From the NCBI GenBank assembly GCA_902796855.1, contig CADBQN010000012.1, positions 1 through 64,000 on the forward strand: a stretch of 64,000 bases of DNA. The letters are read 5' to 3'. This DNA is from an uncultured Bacillota bacterium (GTDB taxonomy: Bacteria > Bacillota > Dehalobacteriia > UBA7702). The notes under the pieces were generated by a model that worked only from the letters and a program-made list of their open reading frames with translations, was not told the DNA's origin and did no database searches. Shown one piece after another: positions 60,601-64,000 of this stretch (the stretch's first letter is position 1; the number at the start of each line of letters is the position of its first letter). The translations under genes were made by a program, and so were the position numbers.

Positions 60601-61123
60601 CCCGCTCCTCGGTGAGGGATTCCCGAACGTAGCCGACCTCGACAAGGCGGGCGGCGAGAGCGGAAATCTCCATGACGTCGCCGACGCGCAGCTCGATCCG
60701 ACCGTTCCGCCAGTAGAACGGCGGGATCACCCGGCGGCTCAGCGCGTCCTTGGAAATAAAGGCGAGATAGGGCTTTTCCGCGGCGAGGCCTTCCATGGCC
60801 CGGATGCGCTCGATGCCCGGCTCGCCGTTGATGGCCACCGACTCGCAGGGCATGCGGTCCCGGGCCGGATAGTAACCGGTCTCCCCGGCAGACAGAAAAC
60901 GCCGGGCCATGATCCGCAGGCTCTTCGCCTTTTCTTCCGTCTCCGTAACGTACAGTACCTTTTTCTCTTTTTCCCTCACCGCCGAGACAGCGAAAAGAAG
61001 GCGCACTTCATCGCCGGCGCCGCATATTTCCCAGCTCCGGCTGACACCTTCTCCAAAGATCTTGTCATAGGCAGGAATGTATTGCCAAAGGAAATTCATG
61101 TTTTCCAATTCAATTTGTGCCAT
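57605..61123 (-). CDS. mfd: Transcription-repair coupling factor Mfd
   Basis: 1172 residues, normal length. The order is UvrB-homology region (1-~330), CarD-like RNAP-interaction domain (~495-560: VGDYVVHDTHGIGRYMGIE), and a RecG-type translocase with Walker A LLCGDVGYGKTEVA, VIDEEQRFGV, MSATPIPRTL and GRVGRGRQQAFAYFF. The C-terminal TRCF domain is at ~1000-1140. It removes stalled RNAP and recruits UvrA. It is in the usual pth-mfd arrangement, followed by a PrsA-like gene. Confidence 0.97.
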   Translation of the reverse strand: MAQIELENMNFLWQYIPAYDKIFGEGVSRSWEICGAGDEVRLLFAVSAVREKEKKVLYVTETEEKAKSLRIMARRFLSAGETGYYPARDRMPCESVAINGEPGIERIRAMEGLAAEKPYLAFISKDALSRRVIPPFYWRNGRIELRVGDVMEISALAARLVEVGYVRESLTEERGFFSVRGSVVDIFPPSSAWPCRVDFFDDEIESIRLFDPETQVSRGEIKKAVISPGSAFFLPEKIRANGVERIRRDSAKRAAKLRDVSKRRCVERTERLLDYVAEGAYADITEQLLSYFYKEAYLEDYLPKDGMIFIEEPAAIGKAMEEDDREMREITYELYRSGETLSGYGEMFRNKAHTFAALDQHRLLIFSYIQVPTGFRTTRMNTVPLREFSFYRPVEERVEELEALCEKGPVYFCAADENGKTKLEGLVASRQLKNCRVVMFPLQKSVESYETPAFFLAEGDLGQTAKKEKQGPRRRKKSKPISSFVDLKVGDYVVHDTHGIGRYMGIERLAVDETERDYLLIRYEGTDKLYIPTDQMDLIQKYIGSEGAAAPKVNKLGGRDWKNTKEKVRASVREMAEELIRLYAARNAARGHAFSPDSEWQREMEADFPFEETPDQTEAIAAVKADMESGRPMDRLLCGDVGYGKTEVALRAAFKAVLDGKQVAILVPTTVLAQQHERTFHERLDRFGVRIGALSRFKTEEEQKAVKEGLASGLVDIVIGTHKVINADIAFKDLGLLVIDEEQRFGVGQKEKLKSLKENIDILAMSATPIPRTLHMSLVGIRDISIIETPPRYRRPVRTYVMEYQSLLLKEALSREIERGGQIYYIHNRIDDLMGVAATIKSFVPEARVLVAHGRMGERALETTMMDFMEGKGDILLCTTIVESGIDLSNVNTLIVDEADRYGLSQMYQLRGRVGRGRQQAFAYFFYPRGKLLNTPAQKRLAAIRDYTDLGSGFKIAMRDMEIRGTGNLLGSEQHGHMASVGFDMYCRLIEEEVHRLSGEPTKKPKEEVPIDILSSAYLPEDYVGDGETKLAVYKQIAEIDTAAELKRCMNELEDRFGSVPDSVYNLFLVIRLKLLVAPLGITSVSQNYHEFRVTFNGLNNVDGDDLMTLMREFGRHFEFSMGNTLEMKIITGRLTCDNALLFTIKVLAYLARYQEMKRERKRKEEKMAAQK

Positions 61124-61255
61124 AGAACTCTCTATTCCTTTGTCCTGACGCCGCCTCCGCTTTCCCCCGGCGGCTCAAACGGTTCCTCCTGTTAAAAGTC
61201 TGTTTTTATTATATCTGAAACAAAAGAGAAAAACAATCTTTTCTTCCGCGTTTTC

Positions 61256-61921
61256 TCAGCGTTCCTCCGTCGCTTTTCCGTTCAGCGGGATCAGCGGCGG
61301 GACATCCTTTTTCGCGGTCTCCTTCCCGCCGTCGTCCGCTTCCTTTTTCTTCTTCGGCAGACGGGAATAGACATTGTAGCGGTTCATCACCGCCTCGCTG
61401 CCGCTTTCCAGCCACAGCTTCACGGCGTCGACGGAAAGCTCCAGCATTGAGGAGACCTTTTCCCATTCCTCTTTGGAAAAGCGGCCGAGGACGTGATCGA
61501 TGACGTCGCCGTCGGCGGCGCCGATGCCGATCTTCAGCCGCGGGAAATCATCGCCGCCGAGATGGGCGATGACGGATTTCAGGCCGTTATGGCCGCCGCT
61601 GCTCCCTTTGGGGCGAAAGCGCATCGTCCCCACGGGCAGGGAGAGATCGTCGGCGAGGATGAGGATGTCCTCGTTCTCTACCTTGTAATAGCGGGCCAGC
61701 TGACCGACGCACTCGCCGCTGAGGTTCATAAAGGTCTGCGGCTTCACGATCATCACCTTTTCCCCGCGAAAGCGCACGGTGTTGTAAAGACAGAGCGTCC
61801 CCTTGAGAGCGAGCTCCGCGCCGAAATCGTCGGCAAGGAGATCGGCGGCGATGAAGCCGACATTATGACGGGTGGTTTCGTATTTGACGCCGGGATTCCC
61901 CAGGCCGGCAATGATTTTCAT
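61256..61921 (-). CDS. pth: Peptidyl-tRNA hydrolase
   Basis: 221 residues; recycles peptidyl-tRNA released from ribosomes. The motifs are GLGNPGVKYETTRHNVGF (catalytic His ~20), KPQTFMNLSGE and ILADDLSLPVG with the conserved Asp, then GSSGGHNGLKS. A non-conserved ~35-residue C-terminal extension rich in Lys/Glu is present. It lies 132 bp upstream of mfd in the same direction. Confidence 0.96.
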   Translation of the reverse strand: MKIIAGLGNPGVKYETTRHNVGFIAADLLADDFGAELALKGTLCLYNTVRFRGEKVMIVKPQTFMNLSGECVGQLARYYKVENEDILILADDLSLPVGTMRFRPKGSSGGHNGLKSVIAHLGGDDFPRLKIGIGAADGDVIDHVLGRFSKEEWEKVSSMLELSVDAVKLWLESGSEAVMNRYNVYSRLPKKKKEADDGGKETAKKDVPPLIPLNGKATEER

Positions 61922-62030
61922 GGACGGTTCCTCGATTTCTTTCTTTCGGTCTGCCTCTATCTTATCATATTTTTGCCGAAATAGACATAGTTATTTTTAT
62001 AAAGATATTCAACCGGAAAGGATCATTCCC

Positions 62031-62675
62031 ATGGAAATTACCGCCAATCAACTCCTCGGCCTCCCCGTTTTCAGCCTGGAACGCGGCGAGCGGATCGGAC
62101 TGGTCAAAAGCTTTCTGCTGGACCCCGCGGAAAAGGAACTCATCGCCCTGATGATCGGCAGCAAAAAGATCATCAAGGACGAGTCCGTGCTCTGCCTCGC
62201 CGACGCCGCGGGCCTGAGTTTTGAGGTCATCACCGTGGACAGCCCCGCCGTTCTGCGCAAAAAGGCGGACTGCCCCCACCTGAAAGAACTGCTGAAGAAT
62301 CCGCCGAGCGTCGCCGGTCTCGCCGTCATCAAAAAGGACGGCGCTTTTCTGGGACGGGCCGATTCCTTTTACATCGACTCCGAAACGGGCAAAATCACCA
62401 AAATTGAGCTGGCCGCGTCTTTCCCCGGCTTTTTTAAGGAGCGGTCGTTCCTCCCCATCGACATGATCGAGATCATCGGCAGCGACATGATCCTCGCCAA
62501 AGACGGCGCCGCCGCGGAACGGGCCGGCGGCGAAAAGCGCGGCCTGCCGCCGAAGCGCCCCAAGGCGGAGCCGGGATGCGGCGAGCGGATCATGGCCCTC
62601 TCCCACCGGCAGTTCTTCCCCCGCCGCCGGGAAACGGTCTTCCCCGAGATCCCCCGGGAGGACGCGAAAGAATGA
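62031..62675 (+). CDS. PRC-barrel domain protein
   Basis: 214 residues with two PRC-barrel-like units: ITANQLLGLPVFSLERGERIG (about 2-80) and VAGLAVIKKDGAFLGRADSFYID (about 93-170). A basic tail follows. Such proteins occur as sporulation YlmC/YmxH-like or photosynthetic accessory factors; the precise role is unknown. It is divergent from pth and stands alone. Confidence 0.85.
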   Translation: MEITANQLLGLPVFSLERGERIGLVKSFLLDPAEKELIALMIGSKKIIKDESVLCLADAAGLSFEVITVDSPAVLRKKADCPHLKELLKNPPSVAGLAVIKKDGAFLGRADSFYIDSETGKITKIELAASFPGFFKERSFLPIDMIEIIGSDMILAKDGAAAERAGGEKRGLPPKRPKAEPGCGERIMALSHRQFFPRRRETVFPEIPREDAKE

Positions 62676-62715
62676 AAGGAGCCCTTTCCCCGCACAAGGG
62701 AAAGGGCTTCAGGCT

Positions 62716-62888
62716 GCAGACAAAGTACCCCAAAACGCAGAACGTATCAGAGGGTCGAGAAAGGCTTAGACGCGGTGAAACTCGCCCGGATTCGGCGATT
62801 CGCTATACAAAGCGGTATGCGAATCGTCGGAGATGGGCGATTTCGCCGTGTATCAGCCTCTCTCGGCACTCTGAGGGCTTTGTCCTGC
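62716..62888. repeat. Large imperfect hairpin of unknown origin
   Basis: A 173-nt segment folds on itself. The core arms 62747-62803 and 62819-62874 match at roughly 85 percent, closed by an 11-15 nt apex (ctatacaaagcggt region). Outer arms gcag-acaaag / ctttgtcctgc extend it. No U-run follows and no coding frame fits. It sits between convergent PRC-barrel and prs genes. Possible identities: a REP/MITE-like mobile palindrome or a structured RNA. Confidence 0.75.
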
Positions 62889-62894
62889 TTAAGC

Positions 62895-63848
62895 TCAGTC
62901 AAACAGTCTGCTGACGGAAAGGTTATTGTTGATGGAACGCATCGCTTCACCGAGGAGGGAGCCGACGGAGAGGATGCGAAATTTGTCGTTTTCCAAAACG
63001 GCGTTGCTCCGCTGGGGAATGGTGTTGGTAACAACGACTTCCTTGATGTTGGAATGGGTCAGCCGTTCCACGGCGGGGCCGCTGAACAGCGCGTGGGTGC
63101 AGCAAACATGGACTTCCTTCGCGCCCCGGGCCAGGATCGCCTCGGCGCCCAGGGTGATGGTGCCGGCGGAGTCGATGATATCGTCCACCATGATGCAGAT
63201 CTTGTCCGTCACGTCGCCGATGATATTCATAATTTCCGCCTCGCCGGGTTTGGGACGGCGCTTGTCCACAATGGCCATGCCGCAGTGGAGGCGTTCCGCC
63301 AGTTCCCTGGCGCGGACGACGCCGCCGATGTCAGGAGAGACGACGATGACATCATCTTTATTGTATTTTTTCTTTTTATAGTAGTTGGCCAGAATCGGCA
63401 TGGCGGAAAGATGCTCCATCGGGATATCGAAAAAGCCCTCGATGGCTTTGGCGTGGAGATCCATGCAGATAATGCGGTCGGCACCGGCGGCGGTGATCAG
63501 GTTGGCCACCAGCTTGGCACTGATCGGATCACGGGGCTTGCTCTTCCGCTCCTGCCGGGCGTAGCCGAAATAGGGCACCACGGCGGTGATATGACGGGCG
63601 GAAGCACGGCGCATCGCGTCGATCATCACAAGGAGCTCCATCAGATTGTCGTTGACCTGGGGACACGTCGGCTGGAGGATATAGACGTCGCAGCCGCGGA
63701 CGCTTTCATCGATGTAGGTGGCGATTTCGCCGTCGCGAAAACGCTGGACCATACAGTCGCCAAGGCTGATCTTCAGGTGTTCGGCCATTTCCTTCGCCAA
63801 GGTCGGGTTTGCGTTGCCGGCAAACAGTTTCAATGTCATCTCATTCAT
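62895..63848 (-). CDS. prs: Ribose-phosphate pyrophosphokinase (PRPP synthetase)
   Basis: 317 residues; makes PRPP from ribose-5-phosphate and ATP for purine, pyrimidine, His and Trp synthesis. The motifs are KLFAGNANPTLAKEMAEHL at the start, RQERKSKPRDPISAK (catalytic loop), ICMDLHAKAIEGFFDIP and the PRPP site IMVDDIIDSAGTI. It lies 60 bp downstream of glmU, the usual Bacillota pairing. Confidence 0.97.
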   Translation of the reverse strand: MNEMTLKLFAGNANPTLAKEMAEHLKISLGDCMVQRFRDGEIATYIDESVRGCDVYILQPTCPQVNDNLMELLVMIDAMRRASARHITAVVPYFGYARQERKSKPRDPISAKLVANLITAAGADRIICMDLHAKAIEGFFDIPMEHLSAMPILANYYKKKKYNKDDVIVVSPDIGGVVRARELAERLHCGMAIVDKRRPKPGEAEIMNIIGDVTDKICIMVDDIIDSAGTITLGAEAILARGAKEVHVCCTHALFSGPAVERLTHSNIKEVVVTNTIPQRSNAVLENDKFRILSVGSLLGEAMRSINNNLSVSRLFD

Positions 63849-63908
63849 CGTTTTTCCTCCGCTATGCTTATATTTTAAATGTCAAATGTTTTTCTCTTTT
63901 TCGGCGGA

Positions 63909-64000
63909 TCACTTTTTGTGCAGGGCCCGGAATTTTTCCGCCCAGCCCTCTTTGTTGATCTGCCGTTCCCTGGCGATGGCAAGACTCCCGCCGGGGACGC
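63909..64000 (-). CDS. glmU: C-terminal end of GlmU (N-acetylglucosamine-1-phosphate uridyltransferase), partial
   Basis: Only the last 29 codons are in the window. They read VPGGSLAIARERQINKEGWA and end RALHKK-stop. This is the typical GlmU C-terminus after the left-handed beta-helix. The position directly upstream of prs in the same direction supports the call. Confidence 0.85.
   Translation of the reverse strand, partial: VPGGSLAIARERQINKEGWAEKFRALHKK

Noticed and set aside
1-64000. tRNA or rRNA genes, insertion sequences, prophage or plasmid origins
   Set aside because: Intergenic regions were read on both strands and none showed a cloverleaf, rRNA core sequence, transposase or integrase.

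Overview
The window comes from a GC-rich, spore-forming, anaerobic Bacillota (Clostridia-like) bacterium. Pointers are SpoVT, an HrcA/CIRCE heat-shock site, S-layer-homology (SLH) surface proteins, a fused AroE-AroK, a PocR-type regulator, and corrinoid methyltransferase genes of the kind found in acetogens and quaternary-amine demethylators. No rRNA, tRNA, CRISPR, phage or insertion sequence was seen. Most genes lie on the minus strand.

Layout. 1-2664: tig-clpP-clpX proteostasis genes (clpX cut by the window edge). 3137-4713: three tandem paralogous small membrane proteins, followed by duplicated flanking DNA. 4901-10874: an aromatic amino acid operon aroF-tyrA-aroC-pheA-aroEK-aroQ. It has a consensus promoter, a 24-codon leader peptide rich in Tyr/Phe, and a terminator/antiterminator pair. 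10954-14492: methanol-type methyltransferase mtaB, a PocR/AraC regulator and an mtaC-like corrinoid protein. 15003-18661: cobO, and a zinc-type P-ATPase with its SmtB/CzrA-like repressor and operator. 19745-21678: htpG under a perfect CIRCE element. 21772-27993: two secreted SLH proteins (BspA-like leucine-rich repeats; a subtilase) flanking rplY and a putative glycosyltransferase. 28218-33940: an xpt-bmp-nupOP-nupQ purine uptake and salvage operon with a fused ATPase-permease. 33969-40574: manA, an LCP enzyme, tlpA/ccdA, spoVT, a rhodanese, an MFS pump and carD.

40660-56183 is the most unusual region. It holds rpoN (sigma-54), two sigma-54 activators, and two almost identical -24/-12 promoters, each 113-120 bp downstream of a matching candidate activator site. 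One promoter drives BCCT-mttB-BCCT (uptake and demethylation of a quaternary amine such as glycine betaine). The other drives a six-gene operon: a HyuA-like ASKHA protein, an unrecognised protein made of five exact 23-residue repeats, a DUF1638 protein, two free-standing MetH-activation-like proteins and a QueG-like 4Fe-4S protein. I infer that this second operon maintains or reactivates the corrinoid methyl-transfer machinery; it is the best candidate here for an undescribed system.

56304-64000 is housekeeping: a PrsA-like foldase, mfd, pth, a PRC-barrel protein, prs and the tail of glmU, plus a 173-nt imperfect hairpin of unknown origin between the PRC-barrel gene and prs.
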